Of a stretch of DNA of 64,000 bases, positions 1 through 10,824 are shown in pieces (position 1 is the stretch's first letter; the number at the start of each line of letters is the position of its first letter). Location of the stretch: NCBI GenBank assembly GCA_932294295.1, contig OW028579.1, positions 37,393,362-37,457,361 on the forward strand, given 5' to 3'. Under the pieces are notes generated by a model. That model searched no databases and had not been told where the DNA came from. It worked only from the letters and a program-made list of their open reading frames with translations. The position numbers and the translations under genes are program-made. Origin of the DNA: Alitta virens (Eukaryota; Annelida; Polychaeta; Phyllodocida; Nereididae).

Positions 1-3
1 ATC

Positions 4-40
4 CAGGGGCGTGGGCAGGGGAAATCCCCATCACCCAGTT
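4..40 (+). mobile_element. Possible hAT-type tip at the window edge
   Basis: CAGGGGCGTGGGCAGGGG resembles hAT-like TIRs of the CAGGGGCGTAGCCAGGGG kind. The element would be almost wholly unresolved here. Confidence 0.25.
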
Positions 41-1795
41 TATAAAAATATACATACAATTTTGTATGATTCAATTACTGAGTTGACAGTGCTAGTTTAA
101 CAAAACAACAAACAGAAAAAATGTTCATTCCCGAGGTACAAAATTTCCTATGTATGCTAAACAAACACATGTAATCTGTAAATTATTCACCTATATTGTT
201 CGTGTGCAAGATATGCCTATAAAGCTGTATAATTGTGATTTACTTGAATGAGCATTTGCTCAAGTACCATTGCAACTGTAATAAAGACGAGTATACAAGA
301 AGCAAAGATGTTAAGAAATATCCTTGAAATGAAATGATTCTACAACTCCAAGATCTTCAAACAGATAAAGGCAGCCAATGAGACATATTTATCGCCAGGA
401 ACGTGAATCTGCGAGACTGGGAGGGAGAAAAACGAATGCCATTGGCTGGGAGGGGTGTGTATCATGTTGAATTTGTGTTTACGTCTGAGAGTGAAAAGCA
501 CACATCCCTCATCCAATAAGACAACTCTTTGGCGAACGGAGTCAGACCCCCCATCATTCATGAGCGTAGTCAGGTAATGCCCCAGGGGGCAGCACTGTTC
601 TGTCCCATCTCAGAATGAGGCTCAATGGCCATTGTAGGCAGGGTTCACGATTTAGAGTCAATAGTACACTTAATCATTTCTCACAATACACAGATCTAGT
701 AAAAATCTTAAAGGGATCCCAGAACCTGGCTGTGTGAGCCTTCTTATAAGAATAGAATAAAAGCAAAGGTATCTGAGGTGTATTAGGAAGCGAAAAATCT
801 GCACTGGAAGTTGATTTATCGTCTCCATGGTGACCCGCTAGCCTCCGAAACAGAAGAGAACGACATGTGAGCGATGATAGGTGCGCCGAACGACCATGTG
901 ATCAACCATGCTTTATCAGCATTTCTCTGGCCCTTGGTCCTCCTGTCATATTTATATATTACTGGGAAGGATAAAGCAGTGTTCAATAAAGTCCCTGGGC
1001 TTAAAATACGTTCATGAGGCTTCGTCTGTGTCTACAAGGATTCTGACAAGCGTTATGAAAAACTGGTGATGCATATTGCCATTTCAAATAACCACGATAT
1101 AGTGCATGTCACTTCATATAGGTATATTAAATCCTACCAGAAAACTACCAAGGGGCAAACCTTTGGTGTATTTAAAACTCATTTGATTGATCAATGGAAA
1201 ACCAATATGTTCATATCACCCTACAGGCTATATTACTTGAATCACATACAGTATATGCCGATATAAAGATTTAATTTTGTCAGTGACAGACCACACTACA
1301 ATGACATTGCTATTGCCTCAAATAATATTTGATATATATTCAATAAGCAATTGGTGATTTTGCTAAAGATATTATATCATAATATGTAAATAGCCAAGCT
1401 GTGAGTGTAGGCCATGCGAAAGATTTGTGACAAATTGCAGATTAAAATGTGTTACCAACAAACTCTCCACTCAACCACAATTCACAACTGAGCTCTCAAT
1501 TATATCACACATGAAGAGAGAAAATCTAGGCTTAGTGTGATAAACGGCTGACACGAATCAGCTGCATAATTGGAGCACGATCGAAATGTTTGACTTATAA
1601 AATTACTAACACACAATTGCCCAAGTGAAGTCTTATTTCATGGTGAATTATATATCTGATTATGAACGGTGCTGTTTCTACATTGGATTAAAGTCTTAGT
1701 GGTAGTGGAACAATTTATTTCTAAATAATTGTGCTTACTCGGTGCTGCTTACAGGCATAATGGTGGATTCACACCATATTTATTTAGACATTTAT
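40..1795. other. No gene recognised
   Basis: AT-rich unique-looking sequence. Reading frames are 75 codons or shorter, with no motif, and look like chance. Confidence 0.6.
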
Positions 1796-1799
1796 GTGT

Positions 1800-1855
1800 A
1801 AATAACGTACAAAGATAAGATAAGGTTAGATAAGATAAGATAAGATAAGATAAGG

Positions 1856-1887
<32 letters not shown>

Positions 1888-2118
1888 AGATAAGATAAGA
1901 TAAGATATTAAGTAAAACTTTATTCCAACAACTTTATTTATAGTCGGAGGTGTAAACAAACAGTAGAACATAAGCTATAAAGCTTTTAGCCGACTGAAAA
2001 AGCCTCAACATAATTAAATCCAGTACAGGATTTAGTATTGGTCAGGAAAGGAACCTAAGGACCTTTGCAGTGGCTACGCAGCACCTTCGCCTCTAGACCA
2101 ACAACTCTTAGGTCCTAA
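1800..2118 (-). mobile_element. Probable SINE-D or short retroelement with (TTATC)n tail
   Basis: The minus strand has a tRNA-like A box (TTGGTCTAGAGGCGAAGG, about 2103-2086) and B-box-like AGGTTCCTTTCC (about 2056-2045). An AT-rich body with ATAAATAAAG follows, and it ends in a tail of TTATC units (1906-1815 region). Only one copy is seen in the window, so this is tentative. Confidence 0.45.
1815..1906. repeat. (GATAA)n microsatellite
   Basis: Pentanucleotide repeat with occasional GATAAGGTTA variants, forming the tail of the probable SINE-D. Confidence 0.9.
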
Positions 2119-2828
2119 TAGATCATAAACTGAAAATATGTTTCACTATTACCAATTTGTTTGTGCTTGGAGTAATGTAGCCACCAACGCAATTTAGACT
2201 GACGCATTTAGTCATCTCTACTTCACAAATTAATCTGTCTTTGACCAAGACGACGTGCTTCTGACTAATCAGTTCGTCATTTTGAGTCATTCTGACTAAT
2301 GACATGTTTGACTAATTGACTAATCGTCAATGACTATGAGTGAGGTTGGCTAACGTTAGAGATATGAAACTGGCTATGGGTTGTATTGGTTAATCATTGC
2401 AAGGAGATTCAAAATGTGGAAAGATAGTCAGTTAGTAAGCTGCTTGAACTACAAGTCTAGTCACACGGATTTTCAGTGTAGTAAAAATCAGTGTGATAAG
2501 TCTTCTGTAATGTGATACATTTTCATGTCTAACATTAGTTCTCCCATTTGGTGCATCAACATATGAGCATGCGCATTGAGCTTGCTTCTAAAGAGCCATT
2601 CACAGTATTCTGTTGTCATTGCTTCCTTATTATCTCGCCTACCTAAGGTAATAATATAGCACCCTGTAGGACCCCAGGTCACTCTGCCTGAGGCTGGATT
2701 CTTTGATCCTCCTGTGTCTGTCTAATGCAACGTAATACTATGTAATGCAGTCAGCCAGGGTGATTTCAATTAGGCCGCCAGATGGCCTCCAGTGCTTAAT
2801 TGTTGCATGCTGCTAATGTGATCATGTG

Positions 2829-2856
2829 GTCACGTGATCGTTTTCGTCATGTGATC
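2829..2856. promoter_or_regulatory. Pair of E-boxes
   Basis: GTCACGTGATC (2829-2839) and GTCATGTGATC (2846-2856) lie 17 bases apart in the same orientation. Confidence 0.3.
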
Positions 2857-3037
2857 AACGTCTGAGGCATTATATTTGTATTATCGAATGGTAATGGACT
2901 TACCTACAGGGTGAGTATGTAATTACAATACAACTTCTTTTAAGGCACATCTTCATATTGACTTACAGTAAAAGTATCATCTTCTACTTAAAAGACAATA
3001 CCTCAGGCATTGGCTCAATACAGGGGGAACTGTCATC

Positions 3038-3278
3038 AATATCTGTCTATCTATCTATCTGTCTGTCTGTCTGTCTGTCAGTCTGTCTGTCTGTCTATCC
3101 ATCTATCTATCTATATATCTATCTATCTATATCTAACTATATATCTATCTATCTATCTATCTGTCTATCTGTCTGTCTAGCTGTCTATCCGTCTATCTAT
3201 CTGTCTGTCTGTTTGTCTATCTATCTATCTATCTATCTATCTGTCTGTCTGTCTGTCTTTCTACTGTCTTTCTTTCTT
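3038..3278. repeat. (TCTG/TCTA)n microsatellite
   Basis: Mixed TCTA and TCTG tetranucleotides, about 240 bases. The long reading frame across it is a repeat artefact. Confidence 0.9.
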
Positions 3279-3466
3279 TCATGAGACGTTAAATTGGAGG
3301 TGCCTTGTACTCGGTGTCTATGCTACGGCAAGTAAAGGACCCCACCTATGGTGTAATGTGCAACATGGTGTGGACTCCAATTAAGCAGCCTTATCATCTT
3401 ATCATTACTTTTGCCTCTGGCAGCTGGTCATATAAGCTGAGTTAGCTTCACTAAGTTATTCAGTCC
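3279..3466 (+). mobile_element. SINE-B copy 1 (5'-truncated)
   Basis: It shares the body ATGAG(A)GTTAAATTGGAGGTGCC, CTCGGTGTCTATGCT and the GCAGCTGGTCATATAAGCTG end with the other copies. The tRNA-like head is missing. The copy starts exactly at the end of a TCTG/TCTA microsatellite. Confidence 0.65.
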
Positions 3467-3469
3467 CAA

Positions 3470-4380
3470 ACAATCAAATGTGCCTCCTCCAAACACAAGC
3501 GATTTGCGTGGAAGACTGTGTATACTGTTTCAAGTGGACAAGTGGAGCAGACATCACTTTGTAAGTCAGTTTTTTCCCAAACAACAAAACACAGAGGATG
3601 TACCTCATGAAAATGCTGATGGCTACTGCATTGGCCTTTGCAGTGTCATGGGGTAGTCTCAAAACTTCCCAAACTTTTAAGCTGTCAGGTTCGTTTAAAG
3701 AGAAGGGCAGAAAACATGAACGTCTCATGGCATGCATACAGAGTATGGTGCCACATGCAAATGATATATCCTGATTCCCTGTGTTGACAGAATGTGTGTG
3801 TCATATATAGGTGTATGCTGTATTCTGACGCGAACTCTAATTTGTGAAATTGTAACCCCACGTGCCCCTACACAGTCTACAGTCCTGTTACATAACATGC
3901 TGTAATGTTATATACCATCCACTTTGGCCTAATGATTATGGCTCGGGGTAACATAGTTAATTACCCCCAAATGACATTACCATTAAGTCGGCCATTTTAT
4001 GGTCTTACATCATGCAAGCCAAAAGGTATTTTCTGCAATCTCCAAAAACAGCCGAATCTCTAATAATAACACTTTGGATTTACTCTAAGAATCTGGGAGA
4101 ATATCATGAATTTGTTAGATAATTTACATCATTATTAAGCCATAGGAAGAGTGTTTAGTGCCGTTTACAAAAATTACCTTTGGAAAATTACCATAAAGGT
4201 TATGATATCAATGTGGGTTAATATTCCGTGTCTTTTTTTTTTTGTTTTTGCATCTTTTTTCCATATCAGACCATGGATGTATAATCAAACATAGTCTAGG
4301 AATATTAAAATTAAATATTAAGGAAATGTAATTACATACAGTTAGTTTCATTAAAAACGGCCCTTCAAATTTGAACGCCA
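3470..4380. other. No gene recognised
   Basis: Unique-looking AT-rich sequence. A minus-strand frame of 87 codons (3474-3737) shows no recognisable domain. Confidence 0.55.
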
Positions 4381-4381
4381 A

Positions 4382-4668
4382 ACAACTTCTGCTATACGAT
4401 GCTACCTGACACTAAACGGAACTGTCTAGCTATAGCTGGCTACTCTAAGCCGGATCTAAAAGTGCATGAAGCACATAAGTTGGGAGTTACGCATACTTGC
4501 CATTCTTTGAAAAGATGCATGTCTGTTATACATACATATTTGTGATATATTAGATAAATTTCTTACATTTACCTAGGTTTATATTTTTCAGTAGTAGGTG
4601 AAGCCGACTATAAGCTAGGAGTAGACAGAAGCAGCTAGCTTTAGACAGTTATAGCTACAGCCAGGCAT
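4382..4668 (+). repeat. R2 dispersed repeat, copy 1
   Basis: This matches the reverse complement of 45105-45420 from CAACTTCTGCTATACGATGC through GGAACTGTCTAGCTATAGCT to GAGTAGACAGAAGCAGCTAG. No coding content. Probably a transposable element of unknown class. Confidence 0.65.
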
Positions 4669-5291
4669 AGCTAGGCTGTCTAGAGTCTACCATATTTTAT
4701 GAAGCAAGCTGGCTGTATCTATTCATCTATCTGGCTATCCAGTAACCTATCCATTCACCAAGGCCTTCCTTTCACGTATAAAGTAACTACGCAAGGACAA
4801 CTTCAAAGAACTTCATTTGTGACTCTTCTCTCTTTTAATATATCCGATTATGACCTGTCCTTGCTCACTCAGGTTTGACCTTGCCTGTTTTGATTGAGCA
4901 GTCTGCGGCTTTGTCAAAGGTACGGAATAATGCTGATTTATAAGAAATAATACATTAATACAGAATAATAAATGTTAGCTCTTTTATATGACTTGGCAGC
5001 CCATTGCCAGATGGCGCTGGTTGACAATGATTCTGACACAAGTCATTGATTCATGAGCTCTGTTTCCTTGCAAGGGAATAGGTATGGCATTGAGAGGAAT
5101 CTGCTATGTCAGATAATAATCCCAGGCCTTATATCATACAGTCACAATGGCTAATTTATGTCATCTTTATTTCGTACTCAGTGGCACACAGAAAACTGGA
5201 AATTTTTAAAAATTATTAAAATTTATTGTAAATGTATACATAATTAGGCAATATGCTTGTACAATTCACAGTGCATACTGTTCAAATTACA

Positions 5292-5438
5292 GCCAATTTC
5301 AATTACTTGGAAACTAAAAGCCAGAGGACGTCATGTAAATCCAGGACTCTCATTGGTTGATTGACTCCCTTAACCAATCAGAGTCCTGGATTCACATGAC
5401 GTCATCTGGAATTTTATTTCCAAATCTATGAAATTGGC
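5292..5438. mobile_element. M2 foldback element, copy 1
   Basis: Inverted arms run GCCAATTTCA...TTGGAAACT to the matching right end. The inner arms are AATCCAGGACTCTCATTGGT and its complement. It contains TGACGTCA at 5397-5404. Confidence 0.65.
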
Positions 5439-5663
5439 GGTAAAAGCAACTGTAACTGCGAAGAAGTTTCACTAGAGAATACGCCCGCATACCCAATATC
5501 AATATGTAGTAATAATATATACAGAGCCAAAAAGAAGTATACCTAAACATTGAAATCACTTTCACAACTTCACTATTAATCCAGCCTAGCATGTCATCTG
5601 TTGGAAAAGACTGCAGCAGAACTGCAATTTGCTTATTATCAGAGACTGGTTTCTTTCTTTTAC

Positions 5664-5818
5664 TACATGGCCAAATGTGCCATGTGCGTTTTCCATGAGA
5701 ATGATAAACGCATGGAAAACGCATGGTTTTTGCCCAATTAAAATTAAGTGAAAACCATGCGTTTTCCATGCATTTAACCAAACGCATGGAAAACGCACGT
5801 GGCACATTTGGCCATGTA
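5664..5818. mobile_element. M1 foldback MITE, copy 1 (155 bp)
   Basis: Nearly the whole element is one inverted repeat with ends TACATGGCCAAATGTGCCA and its complement. Inside is a tandem of AACGCATGGAAAACGCATGG on each arm around an AT-rich loop. Overlapping reading frames on the minus strand come from it. Confidence 0.75.
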
Positions 5819-5819
5819 A

Positions 5820-6820
5820 GCAGGTAGCTAGACTATTGGATTTATACTGTAGACAAAAGAAAAGTGTTATAAATGCAAAAATACAGTTTTATCAATTGTC
5901 CATCGATTTATCCATAGTTAGCTTTTACAAGAGCTACTCAACATCTTATTGCATAGACATTCAATTGGCACCCGAGACTGTTTGCAGCACCTGAAAGTGT
6001 TAAGTTTAAACGCCACTTATTTAAGATCAAATTTTTCCAATGTCCATATATCCCTCAGAAGCAACATAAAATGCATTAGAATACCAGACAATGTCTAGTG
6101 TAGTTTGGACAATCAAATATGGTTACAAACCAGTCTACTAAAAACCACCTGTTGGAATACATATACACCGTTCAATAAGACGTCCCACTTGCACCAAGAA
6201 ATGCAGAGAATGTTTCCTAAGGGGAAAATGGCATTTACATCTTCCTGCACTTAGTGTAAGTGGCTATAGACCTCTACAATTATGAGAATATGTCACACTG
6301 GCTGACCATTGGATGGGATATTGGATGACCACTGGATGACCACTGGATGACCATTATTCACATCCACAATATGCACAATGACACTGACCACGGCAAGGGC
6401 AGTTTTCACTGGACATATGCACAATGCGTATGGCAAGATTCGAGCGGTTTCAGGACGCAAAAAAAAAAAAACTTCATGAATGAGATAATGATTTGACAGC
6501 TTTCAGTGGCATCTTCACAGTGTCTGCAGTCAGTTCCAAAATTATCATACACGTAAGCAAGACGACAAAGATTCAATTGTGTGTGAATAATTAATCTTAT
6601 GTAGAGAAAATGTTGTCTAACCTAATATAGAATTAAAGGAAAATGGTTCGAATTGTCATTGGAATTCACAAATTGGTGGTTTTTTATTCACAAAAAGGAA
6701 ATTGCAAGTGAGGTATTTATAAACTTTTGCGCCCGACTGTATGAGCTCCGACATTTGTAGGGTAAAACTGTACAGTGTGGACTCCAATTCTTAAGTACCT
6801 CATATGGCTTTGGTGGTAGC
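5820..6820. other. No gene; short TGGATGACCA tandem repeat
   Basis: ACTGGATGACC repeats about four times at 6305-6355. The rest shows nothing recognisable. Confidence 0.55.
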
Positions 6821-6827
6821 AATATTA

Positions 6828-6940
6828 GCATTCCAAATCGTTACAACATCGGCGCGATGCCGGCGATGTTGCAACGATGTTGTACCGACGGTGGCCGATG
6901 AGGAAATGACACTGGCCCGATTTGGAATGCTATCTGGGTA
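6828..6940. mobile_element. M3 foldback element, copy 1
   Basis: Ends TAGCATTCCAAATCG and CGATTTGGAATGCTATCTGG are inverted. The interior repeats short ACAACATCG/CGATGTTG words. A second copy lies 17 bases away. Confidence 0.6.
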
Positions 6941-6957
6941 AGTTTCAGGCCATGAAG

Positions 6958-7095
6958 TACCCAGATAGCATTCCAAATCAGCTAAGCATCGTTTCAATGT
7001 AGGCCACTGTCGTTACAACATCGTAACAACATCGCCAACATTGCACCGATGTTGAAACGAATTGGAATGCTAACTGGGTAATGCTAACTGGGTAG
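6958..7095. mobile_element. M3 foldback element, copy 2
   Basis: It starts TACCCAGATAGCATTCCAAA, ends TTGGAATGCTAACTGGGTA (7080), and the last 14 bases are then duplicated (ATGCTAACTGGGTAG, 7081-7095). The interior is again rich in AACATCG words. Confidence 0.6.
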
Positions 7096-8460
7096 TGCTC
7101 ACTAAGACAAAGACAATACAAGAAGATGACTACTGTTTATACAAACGAAACATAGGCTTTCCAATTAGTCCCCTCTTTTACACAATACCTCAGAGACCTC
7201 TACACTAGTACATGCAATGCAAGATGCAGCTGCAATCTGGCTGAGTCAGAACTGCAATGTTTAATAATGATATTAGGAGAGAAACCAATATATGTTATTG
7301 TGCCTTATGGGAGCTGACCTGACATGCCATGAATCTTATGAGTGGATACTGCATGCATTTAGTAACAACAAGGGCTGCCTCTAATATTGATGGGTTGTAT
7401 ATAAAGTTACAGTCTTTGTTTGCGCTAAGTCCTGAGATAGGAAATTTCGTCCTAATCCACTGGCAAATCACAGACCACTCTGCCCCCTACTGGACACACT
7501 TCGCCTCAGATGTCAACAAATTAGATCATGGCGTCTTAAGTGAATCTAGCACCAGCCAATTGTAGATCCTGTCCATTGTTTGTTGTTGTCAATAGATGGC
7601 GCTTAGACAGTATCCGGGTAATCACGTGGTTCATTAGGTATTCCTTCCGGTGGTGGCAGCACAGTCGTTTGTCAGAAGTTGACAGCGCCACCTAGACCTT
7701 CTAATGAGGGGGTCAAGTCCAGAATGAAAGATCAGCCTTGGAACCTCACGAAAGGGCTCCTTGTATTCAAAGTTAGGAAGTTTTAAACCTCCCTTACTGA
7801 ATGGACGGCAATGAATCACCATCTTGAAGTTGTCTGCAGAATATTAAAGAGTCCAGTTTCTGTAATAGTAATTTACTAAGGTTATATTACTGAGCTTAGA
7901 ACACTTACAAAACTTCTATAATATAACATAATTCAAGCCGATTTATATATCCAGGCTTCTATCTAGCTTTTGAAATAACAGAACTATCAAAATTACAGAA
8001 ATGTTAAATAATGATGGGAACTTTCACTTTCCTCAGCATTCACACTTCGACATTTGTGACCAGATTCCACATTGCAGTCTTCTCCAGGCTCATATATGCA
8101 AAACTACTTTTAGAAGTTTGAGAAATGTGAAGCAACTAATAAGAGTTTTTGGGGAGAGGAGTCTTTTTGCTCCTCTGATTTGCATTCATTGGACGATCGT
8201 GGGAGATTGGCAATTAGGAGAAGTTGGCTGATTGCAGGGAGGCCTTGATTCCAATGTACTTTTAACCACCCAAATAAACTTCTCAGTCAGTTTGAGCTAC
8301 TGGAGTCACTTGAGGTATTTAGTGCTGGGGTCTGTATTTATTAAAGCAAAGTATAGGCCTACATAAGTGGAATATGAAAATTTAGCATAGACGAGATTTA
8401 ATTATTACTTATCTTTAAGAATCTTAATAAACTCTTATAATGTACATTTCTACGTCTCAA

Positions 8461-8745
8461 TGATACTGATCTGAAGCTTAGCCAGCTTACATGACCAGCT
8501 GCCATAGGCAGACGTAATGATGAGATGATAAGGTTTGGAGTCCACACCATGTTACACGTTTACCCCATGGGTGGGGGTCTTTCACTTGCTTCAGCATAGA
8601 CACTAAGTACAAGATACAATTTGAAATCTCATGCGATTGACATCCAGCTTGGATGTAGCTCGTGATAAGTGCCCAGGCCGGGAATCGGACCTGGGACCTT
8701 CAGCAGAGCTGGCCTGCATGGTTATGTTGCCCGCCCAAGCTGAAG
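8461..8745 (-). mobile_element. SINE-B copy 2, the fullest copy, tRNA-derived head
   Basis: Read on the minus strand it has a tRNA-like head with A-box-like TAACCATGCAGG and B-box-like GGTCCGATTCC (about 8725-8670). The shared body and the end GGCAGCTGGTCATGTAAGC follow. An overlapping reading frame of 115 codons is an accident of this repeat. Confidence 0.7.
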
Positions 8746-9374
8746 TCCGAGGAAATGTGTATATTGGGAACTATAGGGGACGTTGTGGAGCTAGGTGGAA
8801 TAATTGATGCTGGATGTCACTTACAGCTATGTGTGACTCCTGTGCCTTGTATGAACATTCAGTCAGTCACTTATGGCCAAAAATGTCTGCGAGGCGTTAG
8901 GTGGAATTTAACAGGCATAGACACAGGGCCCTGGAGAGGGTATATATATACAGAGACAAACTATACTTTTCCCATACAGCTAGGAACACTTGGAGCTGCA
9001 TATTTGTAGTGGGAGATTACTTGGTGCGGTAAATGACAGTGTTGTGGAGGGACTTCTTCAAGGGACAGTCATTCCCCAATGCATGTTCTTTTCCAAGATC
9101 AATATTTCCTTCAGAATGAAGCCAGACCACTGGCCTGTAGGCATGGTCGAACAATGGCGAAGAAGATGACAATTTTCTTTCTTAACAGCAAAGACAGAGC
9201 TCAGTCCCCTGTCACCAGACTTTTTCCCAAAGATGCCTCACTTGCAATTGGTGTGTCCTACCTAACCCCCATGCACCAATGAGTGCCCTCCATGAGCGCC
9301 CTGCCTTCGTTATGTTAACACCACTCCACCCACTGAAACCGCCACCTGGTGGAGAGACCTCATTGGTACACCAG

Positions 9375-9453
9375 GTCATGTGACAGTTACCTGATCATCC
9401 GTGTTGGTCATGTGACCCAATCAAGTGGCAATGTCACATGACGGTCACATGAC
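9375..9453. promoter_or_regulatory. Cluster of four GTCATGTGAC E-box words
   Basis: GTCATGTGAC occurs at 9375 and 9407, and its reverse complement GTCACATGAC at 9433 and 9444. TCATGTGA is the M-box type E-box recognised by MiT/TFE and USF proteins. Four identical 10-mers in 79 bases are hard to explain by chance. Confidence 0.4.
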
Positions 9454-10242
9454 AGGCCCGCGTGTCAGGCCATAAAGCACTAAGCCGGGACAATCTATCT
9501 TTCCGTCTACTGATAACTTTGGGAATAAGGAGCTGGAATTTATATTGGCAGGGCCACGTGATAGCACTGGACAGAAGGATGACCACTACATTGTTTGGTC
9601 AAAGTGATCCGCAGAGTTGTCTCTGAATGTGATATTGTGGACTGGAAGACTTCAGGAAAGTGTCACTATTCAAACATAGTATATTGTCACAATCCTGCCA
9701 TAAACTCAAAGATCTCCCATCACACCAAAAACCATACAATTCAAGCATAATCTGCTTAAAAGTATTTGAAACACTGATTCCTCTTTTCTCTTGAATCCTG
9801 TTATTCGGTAACTGCTGAGGTAACTGCTGGTTTCAGGTAATAAGGATTACATTGAGTAGGCCCAGTCAGACCAGATGACATTATTGCAAATCGCAGTTCC
9901 TTTCCATGAAAGCAGCCCATCCAACGGCATCCGCTGATTTCTGCTGAATTTGTGACCAACTATTTTTAGCCTAAATGATTGTCATAAATGAATTAATGCC
10001 TTACAAAAACACTGTGTAGAATAGCAAGCACTGCTGTTTATTCAAAGATAATTAAACAAAAACAAACGTCAGTGCAATATCACAAAGCTTGACATAATGT
10101 TCTTGACTACATATATACTAGGTCTGGAACAGAGGTCTGGTCAGAGCCCATCTTTCCTTGACTTAATTAATTAAAAATTTGAATTATCTAACCTACACAC
10201 CTACACACCCATGTCTTGTTTTGAATTAGACTGCATTCACGA

Positions 10243-10275
10243 TTATCAACACGTTGCAACGGCCATGTTTACATT
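10243..10275 (+). repeat. 33-bp direct repeat, left copy
   Basis: TTATCAACACGTTGCAACGG followed by CCATGTTTACATT recurs with one mismatch at 10789-10821, 546 bases away. It may mark the ends of an unrecognised AT-rich element. Confidence 0.55.
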
Positions 10276-10788
10276 GTTAGATTGAGATCAAGGGAGCATT
10301 TATTTTTTCGTAAAATTACGTAAGTATCTATGAAATTACCTGCAAAGTAATATGTGCCATTGGCAGACAATCAGAAATCATCCATAGTTCTATGTAATTG
10401 TAATTGATAGGCAATCAGACAATACACAATATTTATCATTATACATATATATGCATATATTTTTTTTTTTATCCTTGCATTTTACTTTTATGACACGTAT
10501 CTTTTTGATGCTCTGCTGTCAATACAATTCTCTCTATATATATATATTCATAGATAAAACTCGTGACATATTCATATATGTGTGTGTATTATGATGGTAA
10601 TCCCTCTCAAAATTGTGTGTACTTCTTTTCTCCATCTAATCAACAGAGAAAATTATTATGAAAATAATTTGTCTTTGTCATAATATTTAAGAGGTTATAT
10701 AATGTGTTAATACTTAAGTAACTAAGATTAACCTGCCAACTTAATTATAAAGTTATATCAACTGGTGTCATATATTTAATTAGAAAAG

Positions 10789-10821
10789 TTATCAACACGT
10801 CGCAACGGCCATGTTTACATT
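10789..10821 (+). repeat. 33-bp direct repeat, right copy
   Basis: Second copy of the 10243-10275 word (TTATCAACACGTCGCAACGG...), same orientation. Confidence 0.55.
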
Positions 10822-10824
10822 TCT

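Noticed and set aside
2958..3284. 108-codon Leu/Ser/Tyr-rich frame
   Set aside because: TCTA/TCTG microsatellite translation.
5392..5807. 137- and 73-codon minus-strand frames
   Set aside because: They run through the M1 and M2 foldback elements.
8662..9009. 115-codon frame with GNRTWDLQQ
   Set aside because: The motif is the tRNA-like B box of a minus-strand SINE read on the plus strand; a familiar annotation artefact.
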